Assembly: GCA_964236445.1 (NCBI GenBank)
Contig: CAXSDR010000134.1
Span: forward strand, 1 to 7,364
Source: CAXSDR01 sp964236445
GTDB lineage: Bacteria; Actinomycetota; Actinomycetes; Motilibacterales; Motilibacteraceae
Direction: 5' to 3'
DNA length: 7,364 bases
A program made the translations under genes and the position numbers. Shown here one piece after another: positions 1 to 5,574 of the stretch. Below the pieces are notes generated by a model. That model saw nothing but the letters and a program-made list of their open reading frames with translations. It searched no databases and was not told where the DNA came from. Each line of letters opens with the position of its first letter. The stretch's first letter is position 1.

Positions 1-1
1 C

Positions 2-55
2 CGCAGGATGATGCGGTGCTGGCTGCCGCAGGCGCGTGAACGGCTCGCCGCCTAG
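2..55 (+). CDS. Possible 3' end of an unidentified rightward gene (partial)
   Basis: The frame starting at base 2 stays open to a TAG at 53-55 and would give a 17-residue tail ending RERLAA. It is favoured weakly because 15 of its 17 codons end in G or C, as in the real genes here. A competing frame (from base 1) ends at TGA 37-39 with a tail ending AVLAAAGA, but only 8 of its 12 codons end in G or C. The minus-strand frames are also open over this short stretch. If real, the gene is convergent with kynureninase, and the two TAG stops overlap in the sequence CTAG at 52-55. The product cannot be recognised from so few residues. Confidence 0.25.
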   Translation, partial: RRMMRCWLPQARERLAA

Positions 56-1308
56 GACGGGTGGGAGGAGGGCGTGCCTCCCGGCTGAGCCATGAGCTCA
101 CGCAGCGCCAGCAGCCCGTCATGCACCTCGACGAAGCTGGTGCTCAGCGGCGCGAGCCCGATGCGCAGACCGTCGGGCTCGCGGAAGTCGGGGATGACTC
201 CCCGGGCCCACAGCGGCTCCAGCAGCCCACGGAACGTGCGATGGCGCAGGGTCACATGCCCGCCGAGGCGTGCCGGGTCACGAGGCGACCCGACCTCCGC
301 GCCGAGCGGGACCAGCCACGCGTCCACGAGCTGCAGCGCCCACCCGGTGAGGGCGGTCGACTTGGCACGTACGGCGGCGATGCCGACCTCCTCCAGCAGG
401 TCGAGCGAAGCCCGCAGCGGCACCATCGCCAGGATGGGCGGCGTGCCGCTGATCATGCTCGCGATACCCGCTGCGGGCTCATAGCCCGACGCCATCGCGA
501 ACGGGTCGCGCCGGCCGAGCCACCCCCAGATCGGCTGGCGGAGCACATCCTGGTGCCGGTGGCTGACGTACGCGAACGCCGGCGCGCCTGGCCCGCCGTT
601 GAGGTACTTGTAGCCGCAGCCCACGGTGAGGTCGACGTCCCACGCGTCGAGCTCCAGCGGGACGACGCCGACCGAGTGGCTGAGGTCCCACAGGATCAGC
701 GCTCCGGCGTCGTGGGCCACCCGCGTGAGCGCCGCGGCGTCGGCGCAGTGCCCCGACCAGTAGGCCACGTGGCTCAGCACGACGAGCGCGGTGTCGGCAC
801 CCACCACGTCGGCGAGCTGGCCCGGCTCGATTCCCCCGTCCCGGTCCGAGACAACCCACCGCACCGTCAGCCCGCGCTCGGCCGCGACTCCTTCCAGGAC
901 GTAGCGGTCGGTGGGGAAGTCGCCGCTGGCCAGCACGACCTCACGACGGTCGGGACGGGCGTCGACCGCCGCGCGCGCAAGTTTGTAGAGCAGCACCGAT
1001 GTCGAGTCGGCCACGACGACCTGGCCGGGAGAGGCGCCGAGGGCGACACGGCCCAGCTGGTCGCCGAGCACCGTCGGCCACTGCAGCCACTCGTCGGTCC
1101 AGCCCCGGATCAGCCTGCCCGCCCAAGGGCCGCCGACGAACTCCGCCAGCCGGGTCTGTGCGTCACGCAGCGGACGTCCCAGCGAGTTGCCGTCGAGGTA
1201 GGCGACGACGTCGTCATCGGCCGCCACGAGGAATCGACCGCGATAGGAGGCGAGCGGATCGCCGGCATCATGCTCGTGCGCCCGGTCCCGCAGCTGGTCG
1301 GCGCCCAT
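52..1308 (-). CDS. kynU: Kynureninase (PLP-dependent, EC 3.7.1.3)
   Basis: This cytoplasmic PLP enzyme cleaves L-kynurenine to anthranilate and L-alanine (or 3-hydroxykynurenine to 3-hydroxyanthranilate) in tryptophan catabolism. The 418-residue product has the usual bacterial family length and the family motifs in order: YLDGNSLG (about 37-44), DSTSVLLYKL (101-110, cofactor phosphate region), SGDFPTDRY (128-136), LSHVAYWSG (178-186), WDLSH (207-211, D208 near the PLP ring nitrogen), GYKYLNGGPGA (232-242, K234 as the Schiff-base lysine), GTPPI (288-292) and DFREPDGLRI (374-383). All expected catalytic positions are present, so it looks functional. The frame is open upstream to 1539, but that part is antisense-like Arg/Gly-rich sequence over the PIG-L gene. 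The ATG at 1308 is chosen because it overlaps the PIG-L stop as TGATG. No Shine-Dalgarno lies at a normal distance (an AAGGTGG is 13 nt away), so translation probably depends on termination-reinitiation from the upstream gene. Confidence 0.93.
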   Translation of the reverse strand: MGADQLRDRAHEHDAGDPLASYRGRFLVAADDDVVAYLDGNSLGRPLRDAQTRLAEFVGGPWAGRLIRGWTDEWLQWPTVLGDQLGRVALGASPGQVVVADSTSVLLYKLARAAVDARPDRREVVLASGDFPTDRYVLEGVAAERGLTVRWVVSDRDGGIEPGQLADVVGADTALVVLSHVAYWSGHCADAAALTRVAHDAGALILWDLSHSVGVVPLELDAWDVDLTVGCGYKYLNGGPGAPAFAYVSHRHQDVLRQPIWGWLGRRDPFAMASGYEPAAGIASMISGTPPILAMVPLRASLDLLEEVGIAAVRAKSTALTGWALQLVDAWLVPLGAEVGSPRDPARLGGHVTLRHRTFRGLLEPLWARGVIPDFREPDGLRIGLAPLSTSFVEVHDGLLALRELMAQPGGTPSSHPS

Positions 1309-2036
1309 CAGGGAATGTGGACCACCTTGAACAGCTCTGCCAGCACACCGTCCTCGAGCCCCATCCTGGCGGCACTCTGCGCCCCCCAGCTGCGGATGAA
1401 GGTGTCCAGCTCCGGCACGTGCGCCGTCTGGCTCTCGTGGGCCCGCAGCGCAGCGATCTTGCGCGGCATGGTGGCCGTCACGTCGACGGCGTGGTCCGGC
1501 GTGTGGTGGGCCATGAGCCACATCTCCGCGGCGGCCCACGCCTCCAGCCCCTCGTCGTGCAGCAGCTCGACGTGGGCGAAGGGGTTGCGCGCGTCGGGAT
1601 AGACCGCCGACACCGCGGCGCGCCCGGCGGCGAGGTGGTCGGGGTGAGAGGCGGGGATCCGCTCCCAGAAATACTCCGGGCTGGGCACGATCACGCGGCG
1701 GGGGCGTACGTGGCGGATGGCCCGGCTGATGTCGCGGCGCAGGTCCTGCGTCACCTCGAGGCGGCCGTCGCCGTAGCCGAGCCAGAAGATGTCACTGACC
1801 CCGACCTCTGCCGCAGCTCTGGTCTGTTCACCTCGGCGGATGCCCGGGATCTCGCTGCGGGGAACCGCGGGGTCGAAGCCGCCCGCGTCGCCGTCGGTGC
1901 AGATGCAGTAGGCGACGTAGGCGCCGGCATCGGTCAGCCGGGCGACCGTCCCGGACGCGCCGAAGTCGATGTCATCGGGATGGGCGGCGACGACGAGGAC
2001 ACGCTCGACGTCAGAGTCGGAGAGCACATCAGGCAT
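1308..2036 (-). CDS. PIG-L/LmbE family zinc-dependent deacetylase or amidase
   Basis: A 242-residue member of the PIG-L (LmbE) family, zinc hydrolases that remove acyl groups from amino sugars and related amides (MshB, Mca and BshB are known members). Seen directly: AHPDD at 18-22 and HPDH at 131-134. By analogy with MshB, H19, D22 and H134 should bind zinc and D21 act as general base. TDGDAGG (47-53), the RxxE-type segment near 68-70, LGYGDG (86-91) and the C-terminal AHESQ (199-203) also fit. It is shorter than typical MshB/Mca (about 290-300 residues) and nearer to BshB size, so a mycothiol role is not assigned. There is no signal peptide, so it is probably cytoplasmic. It is the first gene of a unit with kynureninase, overlapping it by one base. 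The ATG at 2036 is preferred over a GTG at 2069 because a TACTAT -10 element sits 6 nt upstream, as expected for a leaderless mRNA. The substrate is unknown. Confidence 0.9.
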   Translation of the reverse strand: MPDVLSDSDVERVLVVAAHPDDIDFGASGTVARLTDAGAYVAYCICTDGDAGGFDPAVPRSEIPGIRRGEQTRAAAEVGVSDIFWLGYGDGRLEVTQDLRRDISRAIRHVRPRRVIVPSPEYFWERIPASHPDHLAAGRAAVSAVYPDARNPFAHVELLHDEGLEAWAAAEMWLMAHHTPDHAVDVTATMPRKIAALRAHESQTAHVPELDTFIRSWGAQSAARMGLEDGVLAELFKVVHIP

Positions 2037-2042
2037 GCGGCG

Positions 2043-2048
2043 ATAGTA
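2043..2048 (-). promoter_or_regulatory. Putative -10 element of a leaderless promoter for the PIG-L/kynU unit
   Basis: On the minus strand TACTAT matches the TANNNT -10 pattern and is separated by exactly six bases (CGCCGC) from the ATG at 2036. This places the likely transcription start on the A of the ATG, the classic leaderless arrangement of actinobacteria. No TTGACA-like -35 is visible at 17-18 bp (the hexamers there read CCGTGC and CCCGTG), and no Shine-Dalgarno is present. Inferred from spacing only. Confidence 0.5.
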
Positions 2049-2070
2049 GGAGACGTGGGGGCTGCGCACG

Positions 2071-2080
2071 GGTGATCACC
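2071..2080. repeat. Perfect 10-bp palindrome GGTGATCACC in the divergent promoter region
   Basis: A perfect palindrome that does not extend in either direction. It covers about -36 to -45 relative to the inferred leaderless start at 2036, so it abuts the -35 region of the PIG-L/kynU promoter. It could be an operator or activator site. No specific regulator can be named. Confidence 0.4.
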
Positions 2081-2083
2081 ACG

Positions 2084-2099
2084 CGGAGCGATGGCTCCG
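2084..2099. repeat. Inverted repeat CGGAGC-GATG-GCTCCG upstream of pcrA
   Basis: Two perfect 6-bp arms flank a 4-base loop. The element covers the place where the -35 hexamer of the putative pcrA promoter would lie (2091-2096). It could be a protein-binding dyad. It lies upstream of the inferred pcrA start, so it would not be an RNA hairpin in that transcript. Confidence 0.35.
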
Positions 2100-2113
2100 T
2101 CGGTTCCGGCGCA

Positions 2114-2119
2114 TAGGCT
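2114..2119 (+). promoter_or_regulatory. Putative -10 element for pcrA
   Basis: TAGGCT fits the actinobacterial TAGNNT/TANNNT -10 pattern and ends nine bases before the pcrA ATG. Transcription would begin at about 2126-2129, giving no leader or one of a few bases. A weak GGGA at 2120-2123 could only serve as a ribosome-binding site if transcription starts further upstream. No consensus -35 is seen. Confidence 0.4.
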
Positions 2120-2128
2120 GGGAACGCG

Positions 2129-4423
2129 ATGACCCTGTTCCCAGACGACGTGTTCCCGGTGCCTGCGCCGGCGGTCGAGCGACCCCGTCCGAAGGCGTCC
2201 GTCGCTCGCCTGCTCGAGGGGCTCAACGACCAGCAGCGCGCCGCCGTGACGGCTGAGGGCACCCCCCTGCTCGTCGTCGCCGGCGCCGGCTCGGGCAAGA
2301 CCCGCGTGCTCGTGTCGCGCATCGCCTACCTCCTCTCTGCCCGGGACGTGCACCCAGGGTCGGTGCTCGCGATCACGTTCACCAACAAGGCTGCGGGCGA
2401 GATGAAGGAGCGCGTGGCCGCCTTGGTCGGCAACCGCGCGCGCATCATGTGGGTGTCGACGTTCCATGCCGCGTGTGTACGCATCCTGCGCAAGGAGATC
2501 CACCGCTTCGGCTTCACGTCGAACTTCTCGATCTATGACGCCGCCGACGCACAGCGACTCATGGCCCTCTGTTGCCGTGACCTCGACCTCGATCCCAAGC
2601 GCTACCCGCCACGCTCGTTCGGTGCCCAGGTCAGCAACCTCAAGAACGAGCTGGTCGACCACGAGACGTTCAAGAGTCGCGCGTCGAACAACATCGAAGA
2701 AGTCCTCGCCGAGGCCTACGCGCTCTACCAACGTCGACTGCGCGAGGCCAACGCGCTTGACTTCGACGACCTCATCATGACGACCGTGCACATCCTGCAG
2801 GCGTTTCCCGATGCTGCGGAGCACTACAGGCGTCGGTTCCGTCATGTGCTCGTCGACGAATACCAGGACACCAATCATGCGCAGTACGCGCTTGTGCGCG
2901 AGCTCGTCGGGGGGCCGGGCCAGGCCACCCCGCCTGCCGAGCTGTGCGTCGTGGGTGACGCCGACCAGTCGATCTACGCCTTCCGCGGTGCGACGATCCG
3001 CAACATTCTGCAGTTCGAGGTCGACTACCCGGACGCGCGCACCATCCTGCTCGAGCAGAACTACCGATCGACGCAGACGATTCTCAGCGCCGCCAACGCC
3101 GTCATCGCGCGCAACACCGACCGCAAGGCCAAAAACCTGTGGTCGGATGCAGGAGATGGAGTTCCGGTGTCCGGCTACGTCGCCGACAACGAGCATGACG
3201 AAGCGGCGTTCGTCGCGCTTCAGGTCGACAAGCTCGGTGATGAGGGTGCAGCGCGCGCCGGAGACGTGGCCGTCTTCTATCGCACCAACGCGCAGTCTCG
3301 CGTCTTCGAAGAAGTGTTCATCCGCATGGGAATGCCCTACAAGGTCGTCGGTGGAGTGCGCTTCTACGAGCGGCGCGAGGTGCGCGACGCGCTCGCCTAT
3401 CTGCGGATCCTCGCCAACCCCGAAGACTCCGTCTCGCTGCGCCGCATCCTCAACGTGCCCAAGCGCGGCATAGGTGACAGGGCGCAGGCATGTGTCGAGG
3501 CGCTCGCCCAACGCGAGCGCACCACGTTCAACTCCGCATTGACCCGCGCTGCGGATGCTCCCGGTCTCGCGACACGTTCGCTGGCCTGCATCTCGGCGTT
3601 CAACGACCTCATCGAGTCGCTCCGCACCCTCGTCGAGGCGGGCACACCTCCGGGCGACATCCTGGAGGCGGTGCTCGAGCAGAGCGGCTACCTCCAAGAG
3701 CTCCAGCAGTCGACCGACCCCCAGGACGAGACGCGGGTCGAGAACCTGCACGAGTTCGTCGCGGTCGCGCGGGAGTTCTCGGCGTCGTCGCCCGAGGGGA
3801 GGCTCGGCGACTTCCTGGAGACGGTGGCGCTCGTCGCCGACAGCGATCAGATCCCTGACCGTGACGGCGAGGACAGGGAGCCCACCGTCGACAACGGGCT
3901 CGTCACCCTGATGACGCTGCACACGGCGAAGGGGCTGGAGTTCCCGGTGGTGTTCCTCACCGGGATGGAGGACGGGGTCTTCCCGCACATGCGCGCGCTC
4001 GGCGACCCCAAGGAGCTCGAGGAGGAACGCCGACTTGCCTATGTCGGCATCACTCGCGCGCAACAGCGGCTCTACGTGTCGCGTGCAGTGGTGCGCAGCT
4101 CCTGGGGGGCACCGTCCTACAATCCGCCCTCCCGGTTCCTCGAGGAACTGCCTCCCCACCTCGTGGACTGGGCGCGGCTGCAGTCCACGCACCGCGAGCC
4201 CGCCATCGTCGCCGCCGCCGCCCGGCCGACCGCGAAGTCACCGGGAAACCGCGCGGTGGTGTCGTTGTCAGCGGGGGAGCGGGTCAGTCACGACACGTTC
4301 GGGCTCGGGACCGTCGTGTCGGTCACCGGCGCCGCGGAGCGCGCGGAAGCGACGATCGACTTCGGCGGAGCTGTGGGGACGAAGCGGTTGCTGCTGCGCT
4401 ATGCGCCTGTGGTGAAGCTCTAG
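2129..4423 (+). CDS. pcrA: ATP-dependent DNA helicase PcrA/UvrD (superfamily 1A)
   Basis: A 3'-to-5' DNA helicase of the UvrD/Rep/PcrA family, acting in nucleotide excision repair, replication restart and removal of proteins from DNA. The 764-residue length matches actinobacterial UvrD1/PcrA. Helicase motifs are all present in order: Q motif LNDQQRAAV (32-40), Walker A AGAGSGKT (51-58, K57), Ia TFTNKAAGEMKERV (83-96), II VDEYQDT (242-248, D243/E244), III VVGDADQSIYAFRG (274-287), IV EQNYRS (309-314), V TLHTAKGLEFPVVFLTGMED (596-615) and VI RRLAYVGITRAQQRLYV (634-650). A C-terminal segment, GERVSHDTFGLGTVVSV (716-732) to RYAPVVKL, matches the Tudor-like tail that lets PcrA/UvrD bind RNA polymerase. 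The acidic N-terminus MTLFPDDVFP resembles other actinobacterial PcrA starts. No missing motif or frameshift was seen. It is monocistronic, divergent from the PIG-L unit and convergent with the M23 gene. No LexA-like box was found upstream. Confidence 0.96.
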   Translation: MTLFPDDVFPVPAPAVERPRPKASVARLLEGLNDQQRAAVTAEGTPLLVVAGAGSGKTRVLVSRIAYLLSARDVHPGSVLAITFTNKAAGEMKERVAALVGNRARIMWVSTFHAACVRILRKEIHRFGFTSNFSIYDAADAQRLMALCCRDLDLDPKRYPPRSFGAQVSNLKNELVDHETFKSRASNNIEEVLAEAYALYQRRLREANALDFDDLIMTTVHILQAFPDAAEHYRRRFRHVLVDEYQDTNHAQYALVRELVGGPGQATPPAELCVVGDADQSIYAFRGATIRNILQFEVDYPDARTILLEQNYRSTQTILSAANAVIARNTDRKAKNLWSDAGDGVPVSGYVADNEHDEAAFVALQVDKLGDEGAARAGDVAVFYRTNAQSRVFEEVFIRMGMPYKVVGGVRFYERREVRDALAYLRILANPEDSVSLRRILNVPKRGIGDRAQACVEALAQRERTTFNSALTRAADAPGLATRSLACISAFNDLIESLRTLVEAGTPPGDILEAVLEQSGYLQELQQSTDPQDETRVENLHEFVAVAREFSASSPEGRLGDFLETVALVADSDQIPDRDGEDREPTVDNGLVTLMTLHTAKGLEFPVVFLTGMEDGVFPHMRALGDPKELEEERRLAYVGITRAQQRLYVSRAVVRSSWGAPSYNPPSRFLEELPPHLVDWARLQSTHREPAIVAAAARPTAKSPGNRAVVSLSAGERVSHDTFGLGTVVSVTGAAERAEATIDFGGAVGTKRLLLRYAPVVKL

Positions 4424-4457
4424 CCGGGCTGACCGGGTCGTGTGCGGCGACGAACGA

Positions 4458-4470
4458 GTCGCGCAGCGAC
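4458..4470. terminator. Small hairpin between convergent pcrA and M23 genes (weak terminator candidate)
   Basis: GTCGC-GCA-GCGAC forms a 5-bp stem with a 3-base loop in the 55-bp gap between the pcrA stop (4421-4423) and the peptidase stop (4479-4481). Being symmetric, it could act on both converging transcripts. It has no T-tract on either side, so intrinsic termination is doubtful. It is the only notable structure in the gap. Confidence 0.2.
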
Positions 4471-4478
4471 GCGCTGTG

Positions 4479-5327
4479 CTAGACCGCGACGCCGTGATCG
4501 CGCAGCCACGCCATCGGCTCGATGGGGTCGCCGCCCTCGGGACGCACCTCGAAGTGCAGGTGGGGACCGGTGGTATTGCCCGTCGCCCCGACGAGGCCGA
4601 TGACATCGTTCGCCTGCACGGTGTCGCCCAGCTTGGCTTCGAACGCCGACATGTGGCAATACCACGTCTCGGTCCCGTCACCGTGCCGCACGATGATCTT
4701 GCGCCCGTAGGCGCCGTCCCACTGCGCGAAGACGACGGTGCCGGCACCGACGACGTGGATCGGTGTGCCGGTCGGGGCCGCGAAGTCCTGACCGGTGTGG
4801 CGGTGCGCCCAGAGGCTGCTGGCATCTCCGAAGCCGGCGGTCAGGGTGTAGCTGACGACGGGCTTGACCCACGCCACGGTCGCTTCGAGCTTCTTCAGGG
4901 TGATGGTGCGCTGATGCGCGGAGATGCTACGGCTGGCCCGCGAGCCGCTCCGCAGGGTGCGCAGCATGGCGGCCTGCTTGGCGGCCACGTCGGCATCGGG
5001 CGTGGCGTAGACCGTGGCAATCTGCCCGGCATGCGCGGCCGCTGCGGCCTGCGCGAGCAGCGACGCAGAGCCTGCGCGGACGCTCTTGACGGGGTCGAGT
5101 GAAGTCGTGCGAGCCGTGGGTGTGTCAGATCCGGATGCGGCGGGTACGTGGAGGAAAGCCGCTGCGGCGGACGCGAGGACGGCGGTGCCCATGAGCGCGG
5201 GCGCACCCGGCGGGTGCGCGGTGCGCGCCTGCCGGCGATGCTTGCCGGGTCGGCGATGCTTGCCGACCTCTGCGCTGCTCTGGGGCACGTGGATCCTCAT
5301 GTGTCGGTCGGGGGTACGCACGGACAT
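4479..5327 (-). CDS. Secreted M23 family peptidoglycan endopeptidase (LytM/lysostaphin type)
   Basis: An exported zinc metallopeptidase predicted to cut peptide cross-links in peptidoglycan. In the 282-residue product the C-terminal half is a typical M23 domain (about 160-280): FGDASSLWAHRHTGQDFAAPTG with H177 and D181, YCHMS with H225, and GPHLHFEVR with H256 and H258. H177, D181 and H258 should bind zinc, with H225/H256 catalytic, so it looks active. The N-terminus has a long basic stretch with a tandem GKHRRP-GKHRRQ (22-33), then a hydrophobic segment (about 44-60) that looks like a signal peptide or anchor. An Ala-rich linker (about 80-150), possibly helical, follows; no LysM or SH3 domain was seen. 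The ATG at 5327 is chosen: it has a weak GGA six bases upstream and lies about 34 nt after the inferred transcription start. A GTG at 5363 abuts or precedes that start, and an ATG at 5300 (273 aa) remains possible. Confidence 0.9.
   Translation of the reverse strand: MSVRTPDRHMRIHVPQSSAEVGKHRRPGKHRRQARTAHPPGAPALMGTAVLASAAAAFLHVPAASGSDTPTARTTSLDPVKSVRAGSASLLAQAAAAAHAGQIATVYATPDADVAAKQAAMLRTLRSGSRASRSISAHQRTITLKKLEATVAWVKPVVSYTLTAGFGDASSLWAHRHTGQDFAAPTGTPIHVVGAGTVVFAQWDGAYGRKIIVRHGDGTETWYCHMSAFEAKLGDTVQANDVIGLVGATGNTTGPHLHFEVRPEGGDPIEPMAWLRDHGVAV
5233..5265 (-). repeat. 15-bp direct repeat with 18-bp period inside the M23 gene
   Basis: The plus-strand sequence CGGCGATGCTTGCCG occurs at 5233-5247 and again, identical, at 5251-5265. 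The period is six codons and encodes the tandem basic units GKHRRP and GKHRRQ just before the hydrophobic export segment. The exact identity, including synonymous positions, suggests a recent in-frame duplication. Confidence 0.8.
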
Positions 5328-5328
5328 T

Positions 5329-5345
5329 AACGGTCCGTGGCCGTT
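5329..5345 (-). promoter_or_regulatory. Possible hairpin directly upstream of the M23 start codon
   Basis: Arms AACGG and CCGTT pair perfectly around a 7-base loop, one base before the ATG at 5327 in the minus-strand transcript. The only Shine-Dalgarno-like bases (GGA, at 5334-5336) lie in the loop. A shorter overlapping palindrome ACGG-T-CCGT (5330-5338) competes with it. The functional meaning is uncertain. Confidence 0.25.
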
Positions 5346-5366
5346 CGGCCAACCCCGGAACACGAA

Positions 5367-5372
5367 AATTTA
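5367..5372 (-). promoter_or_regulatory. Putative -10 element for the M23 peptidase gene
   Basis: On the minus strand TAAATT fits TANNNT and lies in a short AT-rich patch that stands out from the surrounding GC-rich DNA. Transcription would begin near 5361-5360, leaving a leader of about 34 nt before the ATG at 5327. No good -35 is visible: a TTGTCG (5394-5399) is 21 bp away, which is too far. Confidence 0.4.
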
Positions 5373-5394
5373 CTGTGTGTGACGAAACGCTCAC
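5367..5394 (-). promoter_or_regulatory. Three phased GTNANN units upstream of the M23 gene (possible regulator site)
   Basis: Read on the minus strand, GTGAGC, GTCACA and GTAAAT begin at 5394, 5383 and 5373, so they are spaced 11 and 10 bases apart, one helical turn each. Such phased direct repeats are typical of OmpR-family response regulators, and MtrA of that family controls cell-wall hydrolase genes in actinobacteria. The match is loose and the last unit overlaps the putative -10. The same DNA contains TGTGA-N8-TCAC, a CRP-like dyad with the wrong spacing. Confidence 0.25.
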
Positions 5395-5457
5395 GACAAT
5401 CTGAGCCTGAGATCCGGTCCCGAGCGACCCGATGGGCTGCGTACGCACCGCGCTGGC

Positions 5458-5463
5458 TAGCCT
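5458..5463 (+). promoter_or_regulatory. Putative -10 element for sucCD
   Basis: TAGCCT matches the actinobacterial TAGNNT pattern and overlaps the 8-bp palindrome GGCTAGCC (5455-5462). Transcription would begin near 5470, giving a leader of about 105 nt before the GTG at 5575. No recognisable -35 is present, so other start sites in 5400-5560 are possible. Confidence 0.25.
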
Positions 5464-5494
5464 CGTGCCGAGGGACCGGCCGGCGCCTCGTGCC
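5460..5494 (+). repeat. 10-bp direct repeat GCCTCGTGCC with a complementary CGAGG between copies
   Basis: GCCTCGTGCC occurs at 5460-5469 and 5485-5494, with starts 25 bp apart. The CGAGG at 5469-5473 can pair with CCTCG in either copy (5461-5465 or 5486-5490). The palindrome CCGGCCGG (5476-5483) lies between. These lie at the start of the inferred sucC leader. They may form alternative RNA structures or a protein site, or be chance in GC-rich DNA. Confidence 0.4.
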
Positions 5495-5565
5495 CTGGCC
5501 ACATCGCCCGACCACAGCTGCTCGTTGCCCCGTCCGGCTGTTCCCGCTCCGCAAGACCGACCTGC

Positions 5566-5570
5566 GAGGA
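5566..5570 (+). promoter_or_regulatory. Ribosome-binding site of sucC
   Basis: GAGGA lies four bases upstream of the GTG at 5575. This supports the GTG start, together with the conserved SucC beginning MDLFEYQARD that directly follows it. Confidence 0.7.
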
Positions 5571-5574
5571 CCAC

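Larger units (their letters stand above)
5328..5574. other. Divergent intergenic region between the M23 gene and sucCD
   Basis: About 247 bp without a credible gene. It holds a mildly AT-rich patch (about 5360-5400) with the putative peptidase promoter and phased GTNANN units, then a GC-rich half with the putative sucC -10, a short direct repeat and the sucC ribosome-binding site. I see no conserved riboswitch, tRNA or small ORF with a start signal. Confidence 0.6.

Noticed and set aside
1309..1539. Extended kynureninase start giving 495 residues.
   Set aside because: The extra 77 residues overlap the PIG-L coding region and look like out-of-frame translation. The ATG at 1308 gives normal family length and the TGATG junction.
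2037..2069. GTG start at 2069 for the PIG-L gene.
   Set aside because: It has no ribosome-binding site and lies upstream of the well-spaced TACTAT element. The added residues (MRSPHVSYYRR) are not family-like.
61..2075. Long plus-strand open frames (61-1602 and 999-2075) opposite kynU and the PIG-L gene.
   Set aside because: They are antisense to two genes with clear catalytic motifs, are Arg/Gly-rich and show no family pattern.
2037..2128. LexA/SOS box expected upstream of a DNA-repair helicase.
   Set aside because: No GAAC-N4-GTTC-like or CGAAC-type dyad is present. The two dyads found have unrelated sequences.
1934..4192. A 752-codon open frame on the minus strand, opposite pcrA.
   Set aside because: It lies entirely over conserved pcrA codons and the 5' end of the PIG-L gene. 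Its product is low-complexity and rich in Arg, Val, Glu and Asp with no recognisable domain. Long antisense frames are expected in GC-rich DNA with strong third-position bias.
5328..5363. GTG start at 5363 for the M23 gene.
   Set aside because: It lies only three bases after the putative -10 element, at or before the likely transcription start, and would add Gly/Pro residues unlike a signal peptide.
5378..5394. CRP/GlxR-like site TGTGA...TCAC upstream of sucCD.
   Set aside because: The half-sites are separated by eight bases instead of the six in the family consensus, and the second half-site is incomplete.
5328..5574. A ydaO (c-di-AMP) riboswitch, often found before actinobacterial wall hydrolase genes.
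   Set aside because: I could not find its conserved core on the minus strand, and the inferred M23 leader is only about 34 nt. A covariance-model search would settle it.
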